Source: Spirochaetales bacterium (GTDB lineage: Bacteria > Spirochaetota > Spirochaetia > DSM-27196 > SLST01). Taken from it: a DNA stretch of 14,736 nt. The translations under genes were made by a program, and so were the position numbers. Below, piece after piece: positions 1-7,721 of this stretch; the first letter of the stretch is position 1, and each line of letters starts with the position of its first letter. Location of the stretch: the NCBI GenBank assembly GCA_007130265.1, contig SLST01000395.1, forward strand, positions 1-14,736. The letters run 5' to 3'. The notes under the pieces are model-generated. The model saw only the letters and a program-made list of their open reading frames with translations, was not told the origin of the DNA and searched no databases.

Positions 1-7
1 AGAAACC

Positions 8-1774
8 ATGGCCACGTTGGACCCTAAGAAGATGAAGGACTGGGAAATCGCGGAGGCCGCCGCCGCCGATATGAAGAGGATCGGCGTCGTAGCGGAGGAG
101 CTCGGAATAACTGAAGACGAGCTTCATCCGTACGGGCATTACATCGGCAAGGTCGATTACATCAGCGTCCTCGATCGGCTGAAGAACCGGCCTGACGGGA
201 AGTACATCGATGTCACCGCGATTACGCCGACGCCGCTTGGCGAGGGCAAGACCACGACAACGATGGGTCTCGTCGAGGGACTCGGCAAGATCGGCAAGCG
301 GGTGACCGGAGGAATCCGGCAGCCGTCCGGCGGCCCAACGTTCAACATCAAGGGCAGCGCCGCCGGAGGTGGGCTCGCGCAGTGTATACCGCTGAGTGAG
401 TTCAGTCTGGGGCTGACCGGAGACATCGACGCAATCAACAACGCGCACAACCTCGCGATGGTCGCGCTCACCTCGCGGATCCAGCACGAGTTCAACTACG
501 GCGACAAGTTCCTCGCGAAGCGCGGCCTCGAACGACTCAACATAGACCCCCGCAACCCGGCGATGGGCTGGACGATCGACTTCTCGGCGCAGGCGCTGCG
601 GGAGATCATCATCGGCATCGGCGGGAAGATGGACGGCTTCATGATGAAGAGCGGGTTCCAGATCACCGTCTCTTCGGAAGTCATGGCCATCCTCGCCGTT
701 GCGAAGGACCTCGCGGATCTGCGCGTGCGTCTCGGGAAGATGGTCGTCGGCTACAGCAAGTCCGGGAAGCCGGTGTCGGCCGACGACCTCGAAGTCGGCG
801 GCGCGATGACCGCCCTGATGCACAAGGCGATCAACCCGAACCTGATGCAGACGATCGAAGGCCAGCCGGTCTTCGTACACGCCGGTCCGTTCGCGAACAT
901 CGCGATCGGGCAGTCGTCGATCGTTGCCGACCGACTCGCCCTCAAGCTCTCCGACTACCACGTGACCGAGAGCGGCTTCGGCGCAGACATCGGGTTCGAG
1001 AAGTTCTGGAACCTCAAGTGCCGCTTCTCCGGACTGGTGCCGAACGCCGCGGTAATCGTCTGCACCGTGCGGGCACTCAAGATGCACGGCGGCGGTCCGC
1101 GCGTCGTACCGGGCAAGGATCTCGCCGAGGAGTACACGAAAGCCAACGTCGGTCTCGTGGAGCAGGGCACGGAGAATCTCGTCGCGCACATCGAGACGGT
1201 GAAGAAGAGCGGGATTCAGCCCGTTGTCTGCATCAACCATTTCTACACCGACTCCGACGATGAGGTGGAGGTGATCAGGCGCACGGCAGAGAGCGCGGGG
1301 GCGCGCGTCGCTCTGAGCAAGCACTGGGAGAAGGGCGGTGAAGGCGCGGTCGAGCTCGCAGAGGCCGTGGTCGAAGCGTGCGAAGAAAAGCCGACGTTCG
1401 ACTACCTCTACTCGCTGGACATGCCCATCAAGGAGCGGATCTCGCTGCTCGCACGCGAAGTGTACGGGGCCGACGGGGTGAGCTACACGCCGGAGGCCGA
1501 AGAGAAGCTCGCGGCTATCGCTGAGGATCCGGAGGCGAAGCAGCTCGGGACCTGTATGGTGAAGACACACCTGAGCCTCAGTCATGACCCGACACTCAAG
1601 GGCCGACCAAAGGGGTGGACGCTCCCGATCAGCGACATTCTGACGTATCGCGGTGCCGGTTTTCTCGTGCCGGTTGCCGGCGGTGTCAAGCTCATGCCGG
1701 GCACGTCGTCTGATCCCGCGTTCCGCAACATCGACGTAGACACAGCGACCGGTAAGGTTCGCGGACTCTTCTAA
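8..1774 (+). CDS. fhs: Formate-tetrahydrofolate ligase (10-formyl-THF synthetase)
   Basis: This cytoplasmic enzyme makes 10-formyl-THF from formate, ATP and tetrahydrofolate, the entry step of the folate C1 (methyl) branch. The 588-residue product carries the family P-loop TPTPLGEGKTTTT at residues 73-85, followed by RQPSGGP, a GSAAGGG loop and LTGDIDAI, all diagnostic of Fhs. It is about 30 residues longer than the common form of about 556. It has PFANIAIGQSS where many relatives have PFANIAHGCNS, so it belongs to a divergent longer subgroup. The ATG at 8 lies too close to the window edge to show a ribosome binding site, and an internal ATG at 32 (MKDWEIAEAA) is a possible alternative start. 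It leads an operon, with metF beginning 15 bp after its stop. Family assignment is secure; the exact start is less so. Confidence 0.96.
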   Translation: MATLDPKKMKDWEIAEAAAADMKRIGVVAEELGITEDELHPYGHYIGKVDYISVLDRLKNRPDGKYIDVTAITPTPLGEGKTTTTMGLVEGLGKIGKRVTGGIRQPSGGPTFNIKGSAAGGGLAQCIPLSEFSLGLTGDIDAINNAHNLAMVALTSRIQHEFNYGDKFLAKRGLERLNIDPRNPAMGWTIDFSAQALREIIIGIGGKMDGFMMKSGFQITVSSEVMAILAVAKDLADLRVRLGKMVVGYSKSGKPVSADDLEVGGAMTALMHKAINPNLMQTIEGQPVFVHAGPFANIAIGQSSIVADRLALKLSDYHVTESGFGADIGFEKFWNLKCRFSGLVPNAAVIVCTVRALKMHGGGPRVVPGKDLAEEYTKANVGLVEQGTENLVAHIETVKKSGIQPVVCINHFYTDSDDEVEVIRRTAESAGARVALSKHWEKGGEGAVELAEAVVEACEEKPTFDYLYSLDMPIKERISLLAREVYGADGVSYTPEAEEKLAAIAEDPEAKQLGTCMVKTHLSLSHDPTLKGRPKGWTLPISDILTYRGAGFLVPVAGGVKLMPGTSSDPAFRNIDVDTATGKVRGLF

Positions 1775-1789
1775 GCAGAGAGGAAGGAT

Positions 1790-2617
1790 ATGCAGCACCA
1801 CATCGATAACAGGATCTACCACGTAGAGGTTCTGCCGCCCAAGCAGGACTCAGAGAAGCTCGAGGCTGACCTCGAGCGGTTCACGAGCAAGTTCAACCGC
1901 GTGATGGACAGCGGCTACTGTTGCTGTATTACCGACAACGCGATGGGCAATCTCGCGTTCCAGGGAACCGAGATGATCGAAGAGCTCGAGCTCGAGGCCA
2001 AACCGGGCCTCGTGATGATTCACCTCAACACCTTCCACACGAAGGATGATCTCGACCGAATTCTCGAGTCGTGCAAGGAGTTGAAGATCGAGCAGTTGCT
2101 GGTGATCTCCGGTGACGGGTCGGACCGCCTGCCCAAGCTCACCCCGGCGGACGTCGGCGCGACCGACGTCGAGTCGGTGACCTCGGTCGAGCTGTTGCGC
2201 TACATCGCGCGGGAGTACCCGGGCGTTTTCGAGCTCGGCGTGGCCTTCAACCCTTACGAGCCTGAGGAGCACGAGTTCGCGAAGATGGAGCGAAAGCTCG
2301 ACGCCGGCGCGTCGTTCATCATCACGCAGCCGGTAATCAACAGCCATCCGGTCGTGGACAAGCTTCTCGAGAAGTACCCGGACATACCGGTAGCGGTTGA
2401 AGCGTGGATGAGCAAGAACATCGGGCTCCTCTCGGAGGCGGTGGGGTACGAGGTCGCCGAAGACCCCGAGTCGTTCAACCCGGTTGAGACGCTCAAGAAC
2501 CTGCACCGGAACTACCCGCGGTGCGGTGTCTATCTCTCCCTGCTCGGATTCAAGAAGCAGTACGACCGGATCACCGGTCTGTGGGAGCAGGTTCAGAACG
2601 AGAAGGTGACCTCATGA
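1790..2617 (+). CDS. metF: Methylenetetrahydrofolate reductase-like protein (MetF family)
   Basis: Predicted flavin-dependent interconversion of 5,10-methylene-THF and 5-methyl-THF in the cytoplasm. The 275-residue product matches the MetF TIM barrel from end to end. Glu13 in VEVLPPK corresponds to the catalytic Glu of FEFFPPK, the HLNTF segment stands where HLTC is usual, Asp109 lies in ISGDG (usually LRGD), and Gln180 lies in ITQPV (usually ITQFF). It is a little shorter than typical MetF (about 290) and divergent in most motifs. It also has an unusual run of three cysteines at 44-46. No MetV-like zinc or iron-sulfur partner is encoded nearby; etfB follows with an ATGA overlap. The ATG at 1790 has a strong AGGAAGGA ribosome binding site just upstream. 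The family is well supported; the electron donor or acceptor is unknown. Confidence 0.88.
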   Translation: MQHHIDNRIYHVEVLPPKQDSEKLEADLERFTSKFNRVMDSGYCCCITDNAMGNLAFQGTEMIEELELEAKPGLVMIHLNTFHTKDDLDRILESCKELKIEQLLVISGDGSDRLPKLTPADVGATDVESVTSVELLRYIAREYPGVFELGVAFNPYEPEEHEFAKMERKLDAGASFIITQPVINSHPVVDKLLEKYPDIPVAVEAWMSKNIGLLSEAVGYEVAEDPESFNPVETLKNLHRNYPRCGVYLSLLGFKKQYDRITGLWEQVQNEKVTS

Positions 2618-3402
2618 AGATGGTAGTCTGCGTCAAACAGGTTCCCGGCACGCACGACGCGAAGATAGATCCGGAGACGAAACGAATCGTCCGGGAGGGA
2701 ATCAAGGCGGTCATGAACCCTTTCGACACCTATGCGGTGGAAGAGGCGGTGAAGATCAAGGAGAGCAGCGGCGGCGAGGTCATCGTGATGACGATGAAGC
2801 CGCCGCGTGCCGAGGCCGTACTGCGCGAGGCGATCTCCGTGGGAGCCGACGCCGGGATACTACTCAGCGGACGTGCTTTCGGAGGGTCCGACACCTGGGC
2901 GACGAGTTACGCGCTTGCAAAGGCGATCGAGAAGATCGGTGACGTCGATCTCGTGTTCTGCGGCAAACAGGCGATCGACGGCGACACCGCTCAGGTTGGG
3001 CCGGGAATCGCCGCGCAGCTCGGATGGGCTCAGGCGACGTATGTGATGGAGATACCGCAGCGGAGCAACGGGGGGATCACCACACGGCGGATGCACGAGG
3101 ACGGGTGGGACCTGTGCGAGATCGCGCTTCCCGCGGTGCTCACCGTCGTCAAGGACATCAACCAGCCGCGCGTTCCTACGCTGAAGGGACGCCTCGCGGC
3201 CCAGAAGCTCGAGATACCGGTCTGGTCGCCTGAAGACATCGGCGCCGACGAGGAGCTGATCGGGCTCAATGGATCTCCCACCCGCGTCGTCACCACTAAC
3301 CCGCCGCCGCCGCGGGGAAAAGAGACGCTCGTGCTCGACGGCCCGCCTTCACAGAGCGCCGGAACGCTCGTGCGCGAGTTGCGGCGACGCGGTCTTCTCT
3401 AG
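2614..3402 (+). CDS. etfB: Electron transfer flavoprotein beta subunit
   Basis: This is the beta subunit of the heterodimeric soluble ETF, which with EtfA carries FAD and moves electrons between dehydrogenases and acceptors. The 262-residue product begins MKMVVCVKQVPGTHDAKIDP and has the conserved LREAISVGADAGILL segment. FCGKQAIDGDTAQVGP at 115-130 resembles the anaerobic ETF group that includes NADH-using electron-bifurcating members. I chose the ATG at 2614, which overlaps the metF stop as ATGA and has a GAAGGTGA ribosome binding site; this gives the canonical N-terminus. An upstream in-frame ATG at 2521 would add a 31-residue non-homologous leader inside metF. The overlap implies translational coupling to metF. 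Family certain; bifurcation is only an inference. Confidence 0.95.
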   Translation: MKMVVCVKQVPGTHDAKIDPETKRIVREGIKAVMNPFDTYAVEEAVKIKESSGGEVIVMTMKPPRAEAVLREAISVGADAGILLSGRAFGGSDTWATSYALAKAIEKIGDVDLVFCGKQAIDGDTAQVGPGIAAQLGWAQATYVMEIPQRSNGGITTRRMHEDGWDLCEIALPAVLTVVKDINQPRVPTLKGRLAAQKLEIPVWSPEDIGADEELIGLNGSPTRVVTTNPPPPRGKETLVLDGPPSQSAGTLVRELRRRGLL

Positions 3403-3430
3403 ACGATCGAGAATCAGGAAAGGAGCAGAG

Positions 3431-4447
3431 ATGATAGCCAATACTGACGAGGCTCGGAGTGCGCACAAGAACGTCTGGGTCGTTGCCGAGGTACTCGGCG
3501 GGCAGATTCAGAAGGTAACCTACGAGCTGCTGGGGGCGGCGCGTTCACTCGCCGATGACCGGGCGTGCGAAGTCTGGTGTGTCGTGATGGGCCACGAACT
3601 GGGCGAGCAGATCGAGCCGCTCTTCCATGGTGGCGCCGATGTCGCTCTAGTCGTCGATGAGCCGCGCTTCGCCCAGTTCATCGATGAAGATATGGCGGAC
3701 GCGCTCGTGCGGTTCGTCAATACCTACAACCCGGAAATCGTCCTCTGCGGTGCGACCACGCGCGGCAGAGCGCTCATCCCGAGAGTGGCCGTTGCGGCGA
3801 ACTGCGGGCTCACCGCCGACTGCACCGAGCTCTCGATCGACCCTGAGAACGGCGACCTTCTGCAGACGAGGCCCGCGTTCGGCGGGAACATCATGGCGAC
3901 GATCCGCTGCTCCAACCACCGGCCTCAGATGGCTACGGTTCGCCCCCGCGTCATGAACGCGCTGCCCACGGATACGAGTCGGACCGGACGTGTGATCACC
4001 GAGCAGCTGCTCGACAGTGAAGACTCGAAGCTCAAGAAGGTGATCGAGGTGTTTCAGGACACGGAGAACGCGATCAACCTCGCCGACGCGCGCTTCATTA
4101 TCGCCGGCGGTCGAGGCGTGAAGGGACCTGAAGGGTTTCAGCTGCTGAAGCGTCTCGCGGAACGTGTCAACGGCGCTGTGGGCGCCAGTCGTGCAGCAGT
4201 CGATTCGGGCTGGGTTCCCTACAACCACCAGGTCGGCCAGACCGGTCAGACGGTCCAGGCCATGGTATACGTCGCGTGCGGCATATCAGGGCAGATTCAG
4301 CACCTTGTCGGCATGCAGTCGTGTGACTACATTATTGCGATCGACAAGAATCCCGACACGCCGCTGATGCAGCTCGCAGACGTGGCGATCGTAGGCGACC
4401 TCTTTGAAGTGTTGCCGGAAATCGTGCGGGAGATTCCCAAGACGTGA
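3431..4447 (+). CDS. etfA: Electron transfer flavoprotein alpha subunit
   Basis: This is the alpha subunit partner of the preceding EtfB, providing the C-terminal FAD-binding domain. The 338-residue product has an N-terminal alpha/beta domain with PRVAVAANCGLTADCTEL. The FAD domain follows, with GASRAAVDSGW (251-261), QVGQTG (267-272), GISGQIQH (284-291) and AIDKN (303-307), and the protein ends with the usual DLFEVLPEI segment. All key FAD-binding motifs are intact, and there is no N-terminal ferredoxin extension such as some anaerobic EtfA proteins carry. The ATG at 3431 has an AAAGGAG ribosome binding site five bases upstream; the longer in-frame extension from 3269 is not homologous. The gap to etfB is 28 bp. 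No acyl-CoA dehydrogenase, lactate dehydrogenase or FixCX-like gene is in the window, leaving MetF as the only adjacent redox enzyme. Confidence 0.96.
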   Translation: MIANTDEARSAHKNVWVVAEVLGGQIQKVTYELLGAARSLADDRACEVWCVVMGHELGEQIEPLFHGGADVALVVDEPRFAQFIDEDMADALVRFVNTYNPEIVLCGATTRGRALIPRVAVAANCGLTADCTELSIDPENGDLLQTRPAFGGNIMATIRCSNHRPQMATVRPRVMNALPTDTSRTGRVITEQLLDSEDSKLKKVIEVFQDTENAINLADARFIIAGGRGVKGPEGFQLLKRLAERVNGAVGASRAAVDSGWVPYNHQVGQTGQTVQAMVYVACGISGQIQHLVGMQSCDYIIAIDKNPDTPLMQLADVAIVGDLFEVLPEIVREIPKT

Positions 4448-4490
4448 TTCCCCTGGTCGCCGGCGCGGTGCCCATGGGTGGAGTGCAGGA

Positions 4491-5243
4491 ATGGAGAGAC
4501 TAGATCCCCGCGTGCGAATCGCCGTTGTGATCCTGATGTCGGTCCTCTGTTTTCTGCTGCGGCACCCGGCGACGATAGCCGCGGCATTTGTCGTTGCGCT
4601 CCTTCTGTGGCGCGCGGTCGGGCTCGGGTGGGAGGAACTGCTCGCCGGTATCAAGCCGCTTCGAGTCGTGTTCGTGCTCGTAATCGCGGCTCAGGCGTTC
4701 TTCTTCCCGGGCGACACGCCCGTCCGAGTCGATCTGCCGGGGCTCGGTCTCGTCACGCTTCCGATGACGGTGGAGGGGATCGGTTTTGGGCTCTTACTCT
4801 GCCTGCGAGTGCTTGTCCTCGCCTGCACGGTGCCCATCCTCACGTCGCGGACGAGCATCGATCGGATCGTCCTCGCTCTGACCCGACTCGGCTTGTCGTA
4901 CCGTACGGCCTACACGGTCACCACGGCGCTCAACCAGATACCGGTGCTGCGCGCGGATATCGCGACTATCAGCGCGGCCCAGCGACTTCGCGGCTCCCTG
5001 GCTTTCGAACGCGGGCATTTTCTGACCAAGATCCGGGCGTATCCCGCTCTCGTGGTCCCTCTGGTCATGACCTCGATGCGGCGGGCGACGCTGATGAGCG
5101 TTGCGATGCAGTCGCGGGCCTTCGGCTCGGGCGCAGCACGCACGTCGATCCACAGCCTGTCGTTCCGTCGGCTCGATGCTTTGGTCCTCTGTGTATCAAT
5201 CATTCTCTTCGGCGTGCTGGTCGGCGTCGACCGGATCGTCTGA
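4491..5243 (+). CDS. ecfT: ECF transporter T component (EcfT, transmembrane coupling protein)
   Basis: This is the membrane scaffold of an energy-coupling factor importer, which couples ATP hydrolysis by the EcfA subunits to the substrate-binding S protein. The 250-residue product has hydrophobic membrane segments near residues 10-40, 57-72, 95-118 and 229-247. The two coupling-helix ARG-type motifs that define EcfT are present: AQRLRG at 163-168 and AMQSRAFG at 205-212. The start at 4491 has a GGAG ribosome binding site seven bases upstream and yields the typical N-terminus (MERLDPRVR). The gap to etfA is 43 bp with no clear terminator, so read-through from the C1/ETF operon is possible. The ATPase gene follows after 31 bp. 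Confidence 0.93.
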   Translation: MERLDPRVRIAVVILMSVLCFLLRHPATIAAAFVVALLLWRAVGLGWEELLAGIKPLRVVFVLVIAAQAFFFPGDTPVRVDLPGLGLVTLPMTVEGIGFGLLLCLRVLVLACTVPILTSRTSIDRIVLALTRLGLSYRTAYTVTTALNQIPVLRADIATISAAQRLRGSLAFERGHFLTKIRAYPALVVPLVMTSMRRATLMSVAMQSRAFGSGAARTSIHSLSFRRLDALVLCVSIILFGVLVGVDRIV

Positions 5244-5274
5244 CCCGCTGCCGTCGTTCGGATAAGGAGTCTGA

Positions 5275-6879
5275 ATGCAGCCCGTTGCCGAACACCAAGT
5301 CGCCCCCGCGGTGGGGTTCCACCGATTCTCGTACCGTTACCCGGACTCCTCTCAGTGGGTTCTTCAGGAGATTGACCTGAGGATCATGCCCGGTGAGTTC
5401 GTCGCAGTCATTGGACCGAACGGCGCCGGGAAATCCACTCTCTGCAAATGTCTCAACGGTGTTATCCCTCACTTCGAGGGAGGCACGATCAAGGGGCGGG
5501 TACGTGTTCACGACATGGACACGAGATCTCACCAGGTCGCCGAACTCGCGCGGCATGTGGGTCTCGTACTCGAGGATCCTGATGCTCAGTTGTTTGCCGG
5601 CAGAGTGCTCGATGAGGCCGCATTTGGCGGAGAGAACCTCGGCATGGAACCGGCGACGATCCGGTCGTCGGTAGCGCGAGCCCTCCGGTCGGTCGGTCTG
5701 CGTGGATTCGAGGACCGCGTGCCGTCGACACTTTCGGGCGGTCAGAAGCAGCGGCTCACGATTGCGTCGCTACTGGCCATGACCCCGCGGGTCCTCGTAT
5801 TCGATGAGGCGACAAGCCAACTCGATGCGGAGGGTTCGAGGCATCTCATGGAGCTCGTCTGCCGGCTGAAGCTTCGGTACAAGCTGACGGTGATCGTCGC
5901 TACGCATGACATGGCACTCGCCTCGGCGTACGCGGACCGCGTGATCGCGCTCGACGCCGGTCGACTCGTCGCGTTCGATACGCCGGAGCGGGTGTTCTCA
6001 GGGCCGGATCCGGCGCGCTTCTTCCGCTCGGCCGAAGGGAGCGCCTCGCCACAGACCGTCACCGTCGCCGCGGACCCCCTGATCGACCGATGCCGAATCG
6101 ACATCGCCGCGCTGCGCTGCGAGTACCCTGGAACCGTGGCCGTGGATGAGGTTTCCACCACCTTCGCTCCCGGGGAGTTCGCCGGTATTGTGGGGCGCAA
6201 CGGTTCCGGCAAGACTACGCTGTTCAAGGCGATCGTCGGGCTTCTCGAGCCGGCCGCGGGAGACGTGCTTGTAGCCGGCAGACCGGTACGGTCGCTCGAC
6301 CCGTCGGAACTGGTTCGCCGGGTGGGCTACGTGCAGCAGAATCCCGACCATCAGCTGTTTGCCGACACGGTATGGAAAGAAGTGGCATTCGGCCCCTCCA
6401 ACCTGCGGCTCGACCGGGCAGACATTGAGGGTCGCGTGCGACGATCGCTCGAGATCGTCGGACTGCTCGATCAGGCCCAGGAGCACCCGCTCGCTCTCGG
6501 GCGCAGCGACCGGTCGCTCGTGGCTCTTGCCTCGGTGCTGGCTCTCGACTCCGCAATAATCCTGCTCGACGAACCGACCCGTGGCCACGATATCGAGGGC
6601 AGCCGCCGAGTCATGGAGATCGCGTGCAGTCTGCGAGACGCCGGCAGGACGGTCATCGCGATCGGTCACGATCTTGGGCTGCTGTGCGAGTACGCCGAGC
6701 GGCTGATCGTTATGGATGCGGGGAAGATCGTCGCCGACGGGCCGACCGGCGAGATCACCGACGCGCGGACCGATGTGCTCGAGGCCGCGGGGGTGCGCAC
6801 GAGGCATCGGGCGCCGTACGAGCTGGTCGTCGGTGCCTTTGCCGACGACATGTATGACGAGGAGCAGATATGCGGGTGA
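5275..6879 (+). CDS. Fused ECF transporter ATPase with two ABC domains (EcfA-EcfA')
   Basis: This cytoplasmic motor of the ECF importer joins two ABC nucleotide-binding domains in one 534-residue chain. Domain 1 has Walker A GPNGAGKST (47-55), EDPDAQLF around the Q-loop (100-107), signature LSGGQKQR (153-160), Walker B VLVFDE (Asp177, Glu178) and switch His211. Domain 2 has Walker A GRNGSGKTT (307-315), QQNPDHQLF (354-362), a variant signature LALGRSDRS (406-414), Walker B IILLDE (Asp432, Glu433) and His465. Domain 1 has Glu where the Q-loop Gln is expected, and domain 2 has the degenerate signature. The ATG at 5275 has AAGGAG five bases upstream. Its end overlaps the S component gene by 10 bp, supporting co-translation. 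Function is secure as a family; the substrate depends on the S component. Confidence 0.95.
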   Translation: MQPVAEHQVAPAVGFHRFSYRYPDSSQWVLQEIDLRIMPGEFVAVIGPNGAGKSTLCKCLNGVIPHFEGGTIKGRVRVHDMDTRSHQVAELARHVGLVLEDPDAQLFAGRVLDEAAFGGENLGMEPATIRSSVARALRSVGLRGFEDRVPSTLSGGQKQRLTIASLLAMTPRVLVFDEATSQLDAEGSRHLMELVCRLKLRYKLTVIVATHDMALASAYADRVIALDAGRLVAFDTPERVFSGPDPARFFRSAEGSASPQTVTVAADPLIDRCRIDIAALRCEYPGTVAVDEVSTTFAPGEFAGIVGRNGSGKTTLFKAIVGLLEPAAGDVLVAGRPVRSLDPSELVRRVGYVQQNPDHQLFADTVWKEVAFGPSNLRLDRADIEGRVRRSLEIVGLLDQAQEHPLALGRSDRSLVALASVLALDSAIILLDEPTRGHDIEGSRRVMEIACSLRDAGRTVIAIGHDLGLLCEYAERLIVMDAGKIVADGPTGEITDARTDVLEAAGVRTRHRAPYELVVGAFADDMYDEEQICG

Positions 6880-7697
6880 ACACTTCGGGCAACGGCTCCG
6901 AGCTGGATGATGAGCAGGAGACCGTCTTCGTCGGTTCCGGTATCCACCCCGCGGTGATCGCGGTCTGGGCCGCGATCATCGCAACCGGAAATCTTCTCCC
7001 CACGATTCCCATGCTCGGCATCTCGGGAACCTTCACCGTCAGCGTCGCTTTCGTGCCGCTTGCAGGCGTCCTGTTCGGTCCGATCGGCGGCGCCGTCTGC
7101 GCGGCGGTGGGATCGTTCATTGCCCAGTTGATCGCACCCCACACGGCGTGGCTCGGGTTGGCGACCTTTCTCGTTGCCACCATCAATGCGGCGGCGGTAG
7201 GACTGATCACGCGCGGACGCTGGTACGTCACGGCGGGGATCATCGGTGTGGGTTACGGCCTCTGGTTCCTGACGCCGATCGGGACCGACGCCGCGATCTT
7301 TCCCGTCATCTTCTACACGGCCGGACTCCTGGCAACGGTCGTGGGAGCCTTTCTCTGGCGCCATCTGATGCGTCGGGCGCACGGCGGTGTCGTTCCTGCG
7401 GCGGTGGCGGCGGTGGGTGTCTTCTTCGCCGCGTACGCCGGCTTCGTTTCGTCCGCGGGAATTGCGAACTTCGCGGGCATCCTGTTGTACGACTGGCCGG
7501 CAGCGATGTGGCGAGGGCTTGCGTTTGTCTCGCCGGTGGAGCGGGCCATCTTTTCGCTGGCCGCCACGTTGATCGGCGTGCCTCTGTTGATCGGGCTACC
7601 GAAGATCGGGGTGCGGGTAGGGATTGCCGCGATCGGACGCGAGGCTTCGCGATCGCCGGCATCGAGCCCGAGGGGCCGCGGCGAACGGCGGGAGTAG
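6870..7697 (+). CDS. Predicted ECF transporter substrate-binding (S) component, substrate unknown
   Basis: This is a 275-residue integral membrane protein with about six or seven hydrophobic segments. The segment ISGTFTVSVAFVPLAGVLFG leading into GPIGGAVCAAVGSFIAQ resembles the usual S-component pattern of a Gly/Pro-rich loop and helix pair. The N-terminal 25 or so residues are acidic and soluble, and the C-terminal 25 are Arg/Ser-rich. The start at 6870 overlaps the end of the ATPase gene by 10 bp and has GAGGAG five bases upstream, so it very likely belongs to the same transporter. I do not recognise a specific vitamin or metal family (BioY, ThiT, RibU, CbiM and so on). Its position after folate genes makes folate or a related cofactor conceivable, but nothing in the sequence proves it. 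Confidence 0.78.
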   Translation: MRVNTSGNGSELDDEQETVFVGSGIHPAVIAVWAAIIATGNLLPTIPMLGISGTFTVSVAFVPLAGVLFGPIGGAVCAAVGSFIAQLIAPHTAWLGLATFLVATINAAAVGLITRGRWYVTAGIIGVGYGLWFLTPIGTDAAIFPVIFYTAGLLATVVGAFLWRHLMRRAHGGVVPAAVAAVGVFFAAYAGFVSSAGIANFAGILLYDWPAAMWRGLAFVSPVERAIFSLAATLIGVPLLIGLPKIGVRVGIAAIGREASRSPASSPRGRGERRE

Positions 7698-7721
7698 CCG
7701 AAAGGGCAGGAGGGCTCGCGC

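Noticed and set aside
1850..2506. Minus-strand frame of 218 codons opposite metF
   Set aside because: It is Leu/Arg/Glu/Val-rich antisense with no motif; the plus strand encodes MetF.
2521..2613. N-terminal extension of EtfB (and similar extensions at 3269 for EtfA, 9487 for the CcdA-like fusion, 10269 for the lipoprotein, 12033 for the aldolase)
   Set aside because: Each lies inside the preceding gene in another frame and is not homologous; the internal starts give canonical N-termini, mostly with ribosome binding sites or coupling overlaps.
7663..7718. CGAGCCC ... GGGCTCG inverted repeat at the convergent end of the S component and arsR genes
   Set aside because: The 42-base loop and lack of a T-run make it a poor terminator; in GC-rich DNA a 7-bp match is easily chance.
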